64,000 bases of DNA from Nocardia vaccinii NBRC 15922 (lineage in GTDB: Bacteria; Actinomycetota; Actinomycetes; Mycobacteriales; Mycobacteriaceae). The notes under the pieces are model-generated. The model worked only from the letters and a program-made list of their open reading frames with translations, made no database searches and had not been told where the DNA came from. Location of the stretch: positions 529,126-593,125 of the forward strand of contig NZ_BDCC01000009.1 in the NCBI RefSeq assembly GCF_001613305.1, read 5' to 3'. Every line of letters starts with the position of its first letter. Within the stretch, counting starts at the first letter, position 1. Of this stretch, positions 1 through 7,680 are shown in pieces. The position numbers and the translations under genes were made by a program.

Positions 1-1
1 G

Positions 2-988
2 CTGGTCGCGTTCTTCGTCTCGCTGGCGACCGAGCCGGCGGTGAACATTCTGTCCGCCCGGGGAGTGCATCGCGGACTGGCCACCGCGGTGGTCTTCGTC
101 GCGCTCTTCGCCTCTGTCGCAGGGTTCATCACGGCCTTGGTCACCCTGCTGGTGGAGACCGTGAGCAATCTGCTGCACGAACTGCCGGGACTGATCAACG
201 AACTCGTCGGATGGATCAATCACACGTTCCACCAACACTTCACGGTGGATCAGCTGCGCGATCGGCTGCTGCACGACTCCAATGTGCTGAACAACTACGC
301 CCAGACCGCCGCCAACAACGCGTGGGGGCTGTCCAGTACGGTTCTCGGCGGACTGGTTCAGGTGCTGACGATCGCGCTGTTCAGCATCTACCTCACCGCC
401 GACGGCCCCAAGCTGCGGCGCACGGTGTGCTCACTGCTGCCGCCCACCCGCCAGCAGGAGGTGTTGCGGGCGTGGGATCTGGCCATCTCCAAAACCGGCG
501 GATATCTGTACTCCCGAGCCCTGCTGGCGGTGATCTCCGCACTCGCGCACGGCGTGTTCCTCGCGATCCTCGGACTGCCCAACGCGCTCGCACTCGGCGT
601 GTGGTTCGGTGTGGTCGCCTCGTTCGTCCCGACCATCGGGACGTATATCGCGGGCACCCTGCCGGTGCTGGTGGCGCTGACCATCCATCCGATCGACGCG
701 TTGTGGGTGGTCGGATTCTCGGTCGTCTACCAGTGGTTCCAGGACTATCTGCTGCAACCGCGCATCACCGCCCGCACCGTCGATGTGAACGCGGCCGTGG
801 CACTGCTGGCGGTCCTGGCGGGTGGGGCCCTGCTCGGCGCCGTCGGTGCGCTGCTGGCAATTCCGGCGACGGCCACGGTGCAGGCATTCCTGAGCGAATA
901 CGTCAGGCGGTACGAGGTCGCCGAGGATCCGCGGATCGAACGCACCACCTCCCGTTATCGACGGCTGTGGCGACGTCCGCGGAAGTAG
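2..988 (+). CDS. AI-2E family transporter (5' end cut by window edge)
   Basis: The reading frame is open from the first bases of the window, so the gene starts upstream; a GTG at 41 lies inside the protein. The translation is rich in hydrophobic helices and carries the AI-2E/PerM family pattern: a partly amphipathic middle with PGLINELVGWINHTF, then the glycine- and proline-rich C-terminal helices with FVPTIGTYIAGTLP and QDYLLQPRI. Family members are polytopic inner-membrane permeases of roughly 350-400 residues; the exported substrate is unknown for most actinobacterial members. The C-terminus is short and Arg-rich, likely cytoplasmic. Followed by a 330-bp gap with two hairpins. Family call is firm; substrate cannot be stated. 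Confidence 0.85.
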   Translation: MVAFFVSLATEPAVNILSARGVHRGLATAVVFVALFASVAGFITALVTLLVETVSNLLHELPGLINELVGWINHTFHQHFTVDQLRDRLLHDSNVLNNYAQTAANNAWGLSSTVLGGLVQVLTIALFSIYLTADGPKLRRTVCSLLPPTRQQEVLRAWDLAISKTGGYLYSRALLAVISALAHGVFLAILGLPNALALGVWFGVVASFVPTIGTYIAGTLPVLVALTIHPIDALWVVGFSVVYQWFQDYLLQPRITARTVDVNAAVALLAVLAGGALLGAVGALLAIPATATVQAFLSEYVRRYEVAEDPRIERTTSRYRRLWRRPRK

Positions 989-1060
989 GTTGCCACGTCC
1001 TCGCGGCTGCAAGGACTTGTTAAGCGCTCGTCGAGTCGGGCGCGGGATCGTCTCTGGTGT

Positions 1061-1077
1061 GAGGTTCGGCGAACCTC
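1061..1077. terminator. Short hairpin downstream of the AI-2E gene
   Basis: A perfect 7-bp stem (GAGGTTC / GAACCTC) with a 3-nt loop lies 73 bp after the stop codon of the preceding gene. There is no T-tract, which is common for actinobacterial terminators. Function as a terminator is inferred from position. Confidence 0.4.
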
Positions 1078-1152
1078 GCGATCCGACCACCGGCTCGGCC
1101 TGCTTCGGAGGGGATGGCAGGACGCGCGGATGTCGGCGCGGCGCGCGGTATC

Positions 1153-1186
1153 GGATCGGCCTGTCCCGGGGAGGACAGTCCGATCC
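1153..1186. repeat. Long inverted repeat upstream of eis
   Basis: GGATCGG-c-CTGTCC pairs with GGACAG-t-CCGATCC around a 6-nt loop: 13 bp of stem interrupted by one mismatch. It lies about 130 bp before the start of the acetyltransferase gene. It could terminate readthrough, act in the mRNA leader, or bind a regulator; the sequence does not decide. Confidence 0.5.
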
Positions 1187-1318
1187 AATCCCGCGCCGGG
1201 GCACGGTTCGGCCCGTCACGTCGGGGGGACGGACCGGATCGCCCGGCAATACCGCGCGGACGTGGGGCCGGACGAAACCGGGGTGCGGAGTGGTCCCGGT
1301 ACGTGCAATGGTGCAGGT

Positions 1319-2524
1319 ATGACAGAGACGTCGGGGATAACTCTGTGCTCCGGTACCGCGGCCGATGCCGAGGCGGTCCGGCTGCTGGGCGACACCAGTT
1401 TCGGTGTGGTGAGCGATCCGGTCGAAATCGAACGGAATCGCCGAGTCTTCGCGCTGGAGAACGGCCTCGTGGCGCGGGACGGTGATCGAATCGTCGGGTA
1501 CACCGCCACGTATACCCAGACGCTGACGGTTCCGGGCGGTCATCCGGTGCAGGTGGAGTCGATCGCGAATGTCGCTGTCGCACCGACACACCGGCGCCGC
1601 GGCATCCTGCGCGCGATGTACACCGAACAGCATCGGCGCACCGAGGCGAAGAAGCTGCCGCTGACCATCTTCACGGCCAGCCAGGGTGGAATCTACGGTC
1701 GCTTCGGATACGGACCCGCGATCGGCCAGCAGCACATCCGATTCGATCGCCGCTTCGCGCGATTCCATTCCGGCACACCGGATCCGGGTGGCGTCACGTT
1801 GACCTCGACCGACCGGGCGCGGCACATCGTGCCCGCGATCTACGACCGCTGGCGGCGAGTGCAGCCGGGTGCGCAGCTGCGCCCGGAGCCCGCCTGGGAC
1901 GCGTTGTTCGCCGATCAGCCGCGCTACCGCGGCGGCGGGACCGAATTGTTCGCCTTCACCCACGCCGACGGCTATGCGCTGTATCGCTACCACCGGCGCG
2001 AATCGGGTAGCGCGATCGAGGTGGTGGAGCTGCGCGCGGTCACGCCGGACGCGCACGCCGCGCTCTGGCGGGCACTGAGCACACTCGAACTGTTCGATCG
2101 GATCGAGGCGGTGATCGCACCGGACGACCCGCTCCCGCATCTGTTCACCGACCCGCGGCTGGTCCAGACCACCGCGCTACGCGACGCACTGTGGTTGCGG
2201 ATCATGGATGTTCCCGCCGCGCTGACCGCCCGGTCATACGAGGCCGATCTGGATGTCGTTGTCGCGGTGCGTGATCCGTTCCGCGCGGCGGGTGGCGTCT
2301 TCGCGCTGCGGGTGCGCGACGGCCGCGCCGAATGCGCGCCGACCACCCGCGAGGCCGATGTCGAACTCGACATCGACGTGCTCGGCTCGGTCTATCTGGG
2401 CGCCCACCGGGTCCGGAGAATGGCGGCGGCACATCGCATCCGGGCGAAGGACTCATCCGCGCCGCGGGCGCTGGACCTGGCCTTCCAGGCCGACCGCGAC
2501 CCCGTCCTGGGCTGGCCCTTCTGA
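1319..2524 (+). CDS. eis: Eis-family GNAT N-acetyltransferase
   Basis: About 401 residues from the ATG at 1319, the usual length of the Eis (enhanced intracellular survival) family. The N-terminal GNAT fold shows the acetyl-CoA loop motif VAPTHRRRGILRAM at about residues 83-96, followed by YGRFGYGPA. The C-terminal third resembles the sterol-carrier-like domain of Eis and ends ADRDPVLGWPF, so the terminal carboxylate-bearing Phe used in Eis catalysis is present. Mycobacterial Eis acetylates aminoglycosides at several amines and also acts on host and mycobacterial proteins; whether this copy gives drug resistance is unknown. An upstream in-frame extension to 1130 is low-quality sequence and was rejected. 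AATGGT lies 6 nt before the ATG and could be a -10 for leaderless expression. Confidence 0.88.
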   Translation: MTETSGITLCSGTAADAEAVRLLGDTSFGVVSDPVEIERNRRVFALENGLVARDGDRIVGYTATYTQTLTVPGGHPVQVESIANVAVAPTHRRRGILRAMYTEQHRRTEAKKLPLTIFTASQGGIYGRFGYGPAIGQQHIRFDRRFARFHSGTPDPGGVTLTSTDRARHIVPAIYDRWRRVQPGAQLRPEPAWDALFADQPRYRGGGTELFAFTHADGYALYRYHRRESGSAIEVVELRAVTPDAHAALWRALSTLELFDRIEAVIAPDDPLPHLFTDPRLVQTTALRDALWLRIMDVPAALTARSYEADLDVVVAVRDPFRAAGGVFALRVRDGRAECAPTTREADVELDIDVLGSVYLGAHRVRRMAAAHRIRAKDSSAPRALDLAFQADRDPVLGWPF

Positions 2525-2538
2525 CGGCACGGCGGCGC

Positions 2539-2712
2539 ATGCGGAGGCACAACCAGCCTCAGGTGGCGCGTGTCATCGAGTGGCCCGCCCAGCTGCGCAC
2601 CACCGAACCCCCCGGCTCTCGACTCGGCCCCTTCACCCCCGGGGTGTGGCGGCACGTCTTTCCGGAGTGGCTCGTCCGGGTGCGCACTGGCATGCTGGGC
2701 ATGTGGAGTTGA
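2539..2712 (+). CDS. Possible small ORF between eis and yccF (57 aa)
   Basis: An ATG at 2539 opens a 57-codon frame ending GMLGMWS, which overlaps the YccF start by 10 bases. Codons keep the high G/C third-position bias of neighbouring genes, and the peptide contains a Trp-rich stretch (PGVWRHVFPEWLVRVR). No ribosome-binding site or promoter is evident and no family is recognised. High GC alone can keep such a frame open, so this is a weak call. Confidence 0.2.
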   Translation: MRRHNQPQVARVIEWPAQLRTTEPPGSRLGPFTPGVWRHVFPEWLVRVRTGMLGMWS

Positions 2713-3104
2713 TTCGGTTCGTGCTGAATGTGATCTGGCTGGTGCTGGCCGGTTTCTGGATGGCGCTGGGATATCTGCTCGCCGGGGTGATCTGCTGCGT
2801 GCTGATCATCACCATTCCGTTCGGGATCGCCTCGTTCCGGATCGCGAGCTATGTGCTGTGGCCGTTCGGGCGAGAGGTCGTCGTGCGACCGGGTTCGGGC
2901 GCACCGTCGACGGTGGGGAACGTCATCTGGTTCATCTTCGCCGGATGGTGGCTGGCCCTGGGGCATTTGCTCACCAGTATTCCGCTGTTCGTCTCGATCG
3001 TCGGAATTCCGTTCGGCTGGGCGAACATTCGGCTGATACCAATCTCACTCATGCCGCTGGGCAGGCAGATCGTGCCGACCAGCCGACGCTTCGGCGAGCG
3101 GTAG
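2703..3104 (+). CDS. yccF: YccF domain-containing membrane protein
   Basis: A 133-residue integral membrane protein made of two YccF repeats. Each repeat has a long hydrophobic helix followed by a conserved IPFG(I/W)A(S/N) loop, at about residues 36-43 and 104-111, and closes with PLGRQIVP. YccF proteins are small inner-membrane proteins of unknown function in many bacteria. The GTG at 2703 was chosen because it gives the family's start (VELIRFVLNVIWL); everything upstream in this frame is eis antiframe. Immediately downstream lies a degraded second copy of its C-terminal end (3128-3217). Confidence 0.85.
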   Translation: MELIRFVLNVIWLVLAGFWMALGYLLAGVICCVLIITIPFGIASFRIASYVLWPFGREVVVRPGSGAPSTVGNVIWFIFAGWWLALGHLLTSIPLFVSIVGIPFGWANIRLIPISLMPLGRQIVPTSRRFGER

Positions 3105-3127
3105 CAGACCATTGGCAATGTGTAACT

Positions 3128-3217
3128 TTCGGCTGGGCCAACCTGAAGCTCATCCCGGTGTCGTTGATGCCCCTGGGCCGCGAAATCGTACCGAGTGAAA
3201 GCGTTTTCGGACGCTGA
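3128..3217 (+). pseudogene. Remnant of a second yccF 3' end
   Basis: Thirty codons starting FGWANLKLIPVSLMPLGRE match the last part of the intact YccF (FGWANIRLIPISLMPLGRQ) at protein and DNA level and end in their own stop. There is no start codon or N-terminal part. This is a 24-bp-distant partial duplication or the scar of a replaced paralogue. Confidence 0.75.
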
Positions 3218-3241
3218 GGCAGGTGCCTTCTCCTCCCGGCG

Positions 3242-3679
3242 CTATTCCGATTCGTCCACGATCTGCGTCATGATTCCGACCGCCTCGCGCAGCACGTCGA
3301 GCTGAGCGGAGCTCAGGCCGGAGAGTTGATCGGTCATCCATTCCTCGCGAGCGTTGGCCTCGTCGGCGATCAGCGCCCGGCCGGCCGCGGAGAGCGAGAC
3401 GATGACCTGGCGGCCGTCGGTGGGGTGCGGGTCCCGCTTGACCAGATCCATTTCCGACAACGACGCGATCACGCGCGTCATCGAGGGCGGTTGCACTCGC
3501 TCCTTGGCCGCAAGCGTGCCCGGTGTCATGGCGCCGTCCCGATTGAGGGTCGCCAAGGCCGACAGCTGGGTCAGCGAAATCTGAGCCTCGGCGCGGCGCC
3601 CCCGCAGATGTCGGGTCAGCCGAACCACCGCCAGGGACAGCTCGGCGGCGAGGGCTCGTATGTCGGAAGCCGTTGTCAC
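3242..3679 (-). CDS. MarR-family transcriptional regulator
   Basis: A 145-residue winged-helix protein. The MarR pattern is visible: QISLTQLSALATLNRDGAMTPGTLAAKERVQPPSMTRVIASL forms the helix-turn-helix, followed by the wing motif LVKRDPHPTDGRQVIVSLS. MarR proteins bind palindromic operators as dimers and usually release DNA on binding phenolic or other small ligands. The GTG at 3679 is preceded on its strand by TATCGT at 8 nt, so the mRNA is probably leaderless. It is divergent from the DUF2530 gene 64 bp away, as in the M. tuberculosis Rv0880/Rv0879c pair (from memory), so it may control both itself and that gene. Confidence 0.9.
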   Translation of the reverse strand: MTTASDIRALAAELSLAVVRLTRHLRGRRAEAQISLTQLSALATLNRDGAMTPGTLAAKERVQPPSMTRVIASLSEMDLVKRDPHPTDGRQVIVSLSAAGRALIADEANAREEWMTDQLSGLSSAQLDVLREAVGIMTQIVDESE

Positions 3680-3686
3680 AGAGCAG

Positions 3687-3737
3687 AACGATACGTGACA
3701 CGCCGTACGGGAGATGTCCGATCACAACGGTATCGTT
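3687..3737. promoter_or_regulatory. Face-to-face leaderless promoters of marR and DUF2530
   Basis: The same 8-mer GTATCGTT occurs on the minus strand (3694-3687) and on the plus strand (3730-3737). Each contains TATCGT, a TANNNT-type -10, placed 8 nt before the MarR GTG and 7 nt before the DUF2530 GTG. The two copies therefore form a wide inverted repeat that could double as regulator half-sites. Confidence 0.55.
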
Positions 3738-3743
3738 GGCATC

Positions 3744-3980
3744 GTGACCTCCGATGCGCCCGAAATTCCGCCGCGCCTGACCGATCCGCGCCCGGTACTG
3801 GCCGTCGGCAGCATTCTGTGGGCGATCGCGACCGTCGCGGTCTGGGTGAACGACAGCTGGGCTCCCGCGCGGCCGATCTGTCTGATGGGCTTGGCCGTCG
3901 GTTTGCTCGGATACCTCATCTTCATGATTCAACGTCGCAGTGCGCGGCGTGGCGACAAGGGTGCACAGAAAGGACTCTGA
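3744..3980 (+). CDS. DUF2530 small membrane protein
   Basis: A 78-residue protein from GTG 3744, with two predicted membrane helices (VLAVGSILWAIATVAVWV and ICLMGLAVGLLGYLIFMI) and a basic tail RRSARRGDKG. The family (DUF2530) is restricted to actinobacteria and has no assigned function. An upstream ATG at 3714 is in frame. The GTG was preferred because TATCGT sits 7 nt upstream, fitting a leaderless start, and because the ATG lies upstream of that -10 element. Its pairing with a divergent MarR gene suggests it is the regulator's target, perhaps an envelope-stress function; this is inference. Confidence 0.8.
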   Translation: MTSDAPEIPPRLTDPRPVLAVGSILWAIATVAVWVNDSWAPARPICLMGLAVGLLGYLIFMIQRRSARRGDKGAQKGL

Positions 3981-4003
3981 GGGCGACTTTTCGCGCTCGC
4001 GAA

Positions 4004-4032
4004 TTGACTGTTCGCGTCCTTCCCGCTTAACT
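4004..4032 (+). promoter_or_regulatory. Promoter of the tetR gene
   Basis: TTGACT (4004-4009) and TTAACT (4027-4032) are spaced by 17 bp, a near-consensus sigma-70/HrdB-type promoter. The predicted transcription start coincides with the GTG at 4039, implying a leaderless mRNA. Confidence 0.6.
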
Positions 4033-4038
4033 GCGTGG

Positions 4039-4665
4039 GTGTCCTCCCGATTGAGCGTCGAAGAACGCCGCGCCCACCTTATCGAGGCCGCTATCGGCTT
4101 GGCCGAGAAAAAGGGTGTGGCCGGGGTAACCACCCGTGACGTGGCGCAAGCCGCCGGCGTTTCGCTCGGTGTGGTGCATTACTGTTTCGAAAACAAGGAC
4201 GCGCTGATGACCGAACTGGTCAAGGCGCTTGCGATGGAATTGCGCGATTCGGTCGAGACCAACGAAACGGTCTGGCAGGGCGTCGGAAGTGGAAAAGAAT
4301 CGCTTCAAAATCTGGTGCGCGCGAGCCTGGAACTTCTGTGGCTGAACATCGAAGCCACACCCGAACGGCAGTTGCTCACCTATGAAACGACAACCTATGC
4401 ACTGCGGGAAAGCGAACAAACTCCGGCAAAACTCGCGATCGCACGTGAACAATACACATTCAACGACTCGACAGTCGGTGACGTACTCGAACACGCCCGC
4501 GATGCCACCGGCACCCGATGGTCGGTTCCGGTCACCACGCTGAGCCGATTCACCCTCGCGGTCATCGACGGCATCGTGCTGCGCTGGCTGGTGGACAACG
4601 ACAGCGAAGCGGTCCGGGCTCAGCTGGACGTGCTCGCGGAGATGATCACGACGTACGCGCAATAG
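4039..4665 (+). CDS. TetR/AcrR-family transcriptional regulator
   Basis: A 208-residue regulator. The N-terminal helix-turn-helix is clear: RRAHLIEAAIGLAEKKGVAGVTTRDVAQAAGVSLGVVHYCFENKDAL spans residues 8-55. The all-helical C-terminal ligand domain has no distinctive motif; 'LGVVHYCF' resembles the BetI-like TetR subgroup. The start is set by the promoter that places transcription at GTG 4039; the open frame upstream to 3940 overlaps DUF2530 and was rejected. Codon use is less GC3-biased than the neighbours (GAA, AAA and TTC-rich stretches). Its 3' end overlaps the convergent GHKL ATPase gene by 20 bp. Target unknown. Confidence 0.87.
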   Translation: MSSRLSVEERRAHLIEAAIGLAEKKGVAGVTTRDVAQAAGVSLGVVHYCFENKDALMTELVKALAMELRDSVETNETVWQGVGSGKESLQNLVRASLELLWLNIEATPERQLLTYETTTYALRESEQTPAKLAIAREQYTFNDSTVGDVLEHARDATGTRWSVPVTTLSRFTLAVIDGIVLRWLVDNDSEAVRAQLDVLAEMITTYAQ

Positions 4666-7600
4666 GTTGCGCGCGAAGGTGAGTCACTTCGCCCTCGCAC
4701 CACCACGGCACCTCGACGGTCGCCTCGTACGCGCCGCTCAAGCGGACGCGCAGGTTCTCGTGCAGGATCAACGGCGCATCCGCCGGAGCCGAGCCGAACT
4801 GCGGCCGAAGGATCACGCCCAGCGGCTCGTCCTGCCAGGTACTCACCCGGCCGGAGCCGAGCACCTCGGCGGCGACCGCCTCGGAGACCAGCGGTAGATC
4901 CAGCAGGGTCGACAAGGCTCGCGCGGTGCCGTGATCGCCCGCGACCAGGCGGTCCGGGGGTACCGCCAGGCCGTAGCAGGGCTCGTCGAGAATCAGGGCG
5001 TCGGCGGGATCGATCACCGCGCCCGAGAGTGCGCGCACCCGCTCGGGCAGGACCAGTTCGTCCAGGTCGATCAGGTCCAGCGCGGCGGCGAGCCTGCGGT
5101 GGGTCTGCGAAATCGCTTCCGGGGAGGGAGTTTTCGCGGGATCGGCCAGTGCGTCGAGCAGAGCGGCGGCCAGTTCCGGGGTGATGATTTCCGGATCGGC
5201 CATTACCGCGTGCAGGGCGGCCGTATCGGCGGGATCGAGATCTGCCGGTACGGGCAGCAGTCCGGCGAATGCCGCGTCACCAGGTGCGCGGAACAGTCCC
5301 AGTGGCGTGCCCGCGATCCGGGCGTGGTGACGCAGCCACCAGGCGGTGTAACCGTCGCGATCGGCCAGGCAGCGCCGGGTGCGGGGCTCGGAAAGCAACA
5401 GCCGCAACGCATCCGGCCAGGCGTCGTCGTCGACCAGATCCAGGTCGCGGACGGCGACCAGCTCGGCCGGATCCTCCGTGAGGGTCTCCCACCAGGTTTC
5501 CTCGTCGTCCAAGTGGTGGTCCGGACCGGTCGGGTCGAGTTCGGTGACCACCGAGAATCCCCAGCCCACACCGACCGCGCGCAGCGCGTGCTCGCCGTAG
5601 CGGTCGAGGGTCGCGGAATCTACCGTGCCGAGCGGGGAATCGGGTGCGAGCACGCCGGCCAGCGGTGCGCCGGGCAGCAACAGTTCGTCGGCGGGCAGCA
5701 GTTCGCCGTCCTCGTCGGGCAATTCCAGCGTGCCCAGCCAGGCCGGGAGCGCGGACGAATCGGTGAGCTGCGCGGCCAGGCGCAGCACAGCGTCGACCGT
5801 GTCCGCATCGGCCGGATCATCCTGAAGCGCCGCCTCCAGTGCCGGATCCGCGAGCAGATCACCGACGGTGGCCTGCCGAGCGCCGAGGCGGCCCAGCAGA
5901 TCGTGCGCCGCCTCGGGATGCACCAAGCGCGCCCAGTGCACCGGCAGGGCGATCTCCACGGTGAGATCGTCGCCGTAGGGGACGTCGACAAGTTCCAGCT
6001 CGTCGCCCAGCACCACCGTGCGCGGCCCCGTCACGCGCCGACCGTCGGCCAGTGGCACCGCGAGCGCGCCGAGTTCCTCCGCGGCCAGCGGATCGACCAC
6101 GAACGGCTCGAGTGCGTCGTAGAGCGAATACCACCACTGCGGTGGACGTTCCAGACTCGCGGACAATTCGGCGATCCGGGCCAGACCGATCCGGTGCACG
6201 TCCAGCACCGCCAGCGCATCGGAAGCGGTTCGGCCGGAAAGTTCCGGAATAAGCAGCGGACCGAGCAGATCGGCGAGTAGTTCGGCCAATTCCGTTGACA
6301 CGGCAGGGAATACGCTCGCGCGGGCTGGGGATGCGAGCGCGATACCGGGGTACCGCGTCGCGGCAGCGCCCGATTCCGCGACCGTCGACTGCGCCGCGGT
6401 ATCGATCGAGACAGCGGCCGGTTGTGCCGGGTCGGCGATCAGGTCACCCGAGCCGGTGTGCGCGACCGTCGGGAGGATGGTCGAATCTCCCACGGTTACA
6501 GCGGATTCCCCTGCCTCGCCCGGTGAAGCGTCGATCAGGTCGTACGAAGGTGCGATCTGGTGGTCCGTGCGGTGGTGCACCACCGGGAGCACCGGGAGCC
6601 AAGGTTCGCTGCGGAGTTCGGTGATCAGCGCTTCGCGCAGGAGGGCGTCGATCTCACTGCGGGCGAATCCCGGGGCGGGAACCAGGATCAAGCGGTCCCG
6701 GGGCGGGAGGGCTCTGGCGAAGTCGGCGTAGCCGGAGGCCAATTCGGCCACCTTTGCACCCGGGAGGAGTCGGCGGCGATCCGGTTGCATGGCGATCCGC
6801 GCCATGAGCAGGGCGGGGAGGGACAGTTCCTCGTCCGAGCGAGTCGGGGCGCGCAGAACATCGTGTCCGGCGGGGACCGGGCGGCCGTCGACGACGGGGA
6901 GCAGCCAGCGGGCGCGGCCGGTATCGAACTGCCACCAGATCCGTTCGCCGAATACCGGACCCGACAAGGTCAGCTGACCCAGCCCGCCGCCGAGTTCGAT
7001 TGACGCACTGCGTATTTCCTCCTGATCGATGCGGAGGGAATGCAGCGCCGGCAGTTCCAGGAGCAGATCGGCGGCCTCGGTGCGCATGGCGGCCGACAAT
7101 GCCGCGATATCGACGTCGGCGCGCAGATGGACGACGATCTCGCTGTCGAATCCGGCGGCCGGTCCCGCCTCGATCGGCCAGGCCAGGCGCAACGCGGGCG
7201 GCGCGAACTCCGGATCCTCGGGTGCCGCGATCGCGTTGCGACGCAACTCGTCTCGCGTACGGTCCCGCGAGAACAGCAAAGACCCTGTGCTGGAACGGAA
7301 TTCAATATCATCGCCGACAGTGAGTACAGCAGTGAAACCGACCCCGAACCGGCCGACCGAGGAGTCCGCGTCCGGCTTCGCCGACGCCCGCAGTGCGGTC
7401 AGCGCGTGTACACCCGAAACCTCCAGCGGCACACCGGTATTGGCCACATGCAGCGTCCGGCCCTCGAACCAGGCGGCCAGCCGCCCCGGCACACCCGCCC
7501 GGGCCGCGGCATCGGCGGCGTTCTGTGCCAGCTCAGTCAGCAGCCGATCACGATATCCGGCGCGTACCAGATCGGCCTCGGTGGCCGCGTCCTCGCGCAG

Positions 7601-7672
7601 CCGCGTCGGCGACCCGCGCCACGCATCGAGCACCCCCGCCCGAAGGCCCGCCGAATCGAACCGATCCCCCAC
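4646..7672 (-). CDS. Sacsin-like GHKL ATPase / Hsp90-like N-terminal domain protein
   Basis: A 1008-residue cytoplasmic protein. Residues 35-130 form a GHKL (Hsp90/histidine-kinase-type) ATP-binding fold: the N-box helix LLTELAQNAADAA with Glu and Asn, the HVANTGVPL loop in place of the DxGxG motif, and the glycine-rich lid SVGRFGVGFTAVL. The rest is Leu/Asp-rich and has no other recognisable domain. This matches actinobacterial proteins annotated as 'sacsin N-terminal ATPase-like'. The family is poorly characterised; a chaperone-like role is only an inference from the fold. It begins 8 nt after the DUF3027 stop, so the two form an operon. It lacks the middle and C-terminal Hsp90 domains. Confidence 0.8.
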   Translation of the reverse strand: MGDRFDSAGLRAGVLDAWRGSPTRLREDAATEADLVRAGYRDRLLTELAQNAADAAARAGVPGRLAAWFEGRTLHVANTGVPLEVSGVHALTALRASAKPDADSSVGRFGVGFTAVLTVGDDIEFRSSTGSLLFSRDRTRDELRRNAIAAPEDPEFAPPALRLAWPIEAGPAAGFDSEIVVHLRADVDIAALSAAMRTEAADLLLELPALHSLRIDQEEIRSASIELGGGLGQLTLSGPVFGERIWWQFDTGRARWLLPVVDGRPVPAGHDVLRAPTRSDEELSLPALLMARIAMQPDRRRLLPGAKVAELASGYADFARALPPRDRLILVPAPGFARSEIDALLREALITELRSEPWLPVLPVVHHRTDHQIAPSYDLIDASPGEAGESAVTVGDSTILPTVAHTGSGDLIADPAQPAAVSIDTAAQSTVAESGAAATRYPGIALASPARASVFPAVSTELAELLADLLGPLLIPELSGRTASDALAVLDVHRIGLARIAELSASLERPPQWWYSLYDALEPFVVDPLAAEELGALAVPLADGRRVTGPRTVVLGDELELVDVPYGDDLTVEIALPVHWARLVHPEAAHDLLGRLGARQATVGDLLADPALEAALQDDPADADTVDAVLRLAAQLTDSSALPAWLGTLELPDEDGELLPADELLLPGAPLAGVLAPDSPLGTVDSATLDRYGEHALRAVGVGWGFSVVTELDPTGPDHHLDDEETWWETLTEDPAELVAVRDLDLVDDDAWPDALRLLLSEPRTRRCLADRDGYTAWWLRHHARIAGTPLGLFRAPGDAAFAGLLPVPADLDPADTAALHAVMADPEIITPELAAALLDALADPAKTPSPEAISQTHRRLAAALDLIDLDELVLPERVRALSGAVIDPADALILDEPCYGLAVPPDRLVAGDHGTARALSTLLDLPLVSEAVAAEVLGSGRVSTWQDEPLGVILRPQFGSAPADAPLILHENLRVRLSGAYEATVEVPWWCEGEVTHLRAQPIARTS

Positions 7673-7680
7673 GACCTCGC

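Noticed and set aside
431..2140. Long open frame on the minus strand opposite AI-2E and eis (569 codons)
   Set aside because: It covers two good genes antisense and reads as Arg/His/Pro/Gly-rich sequence without domains; long antisense frames are expected at this GC content.
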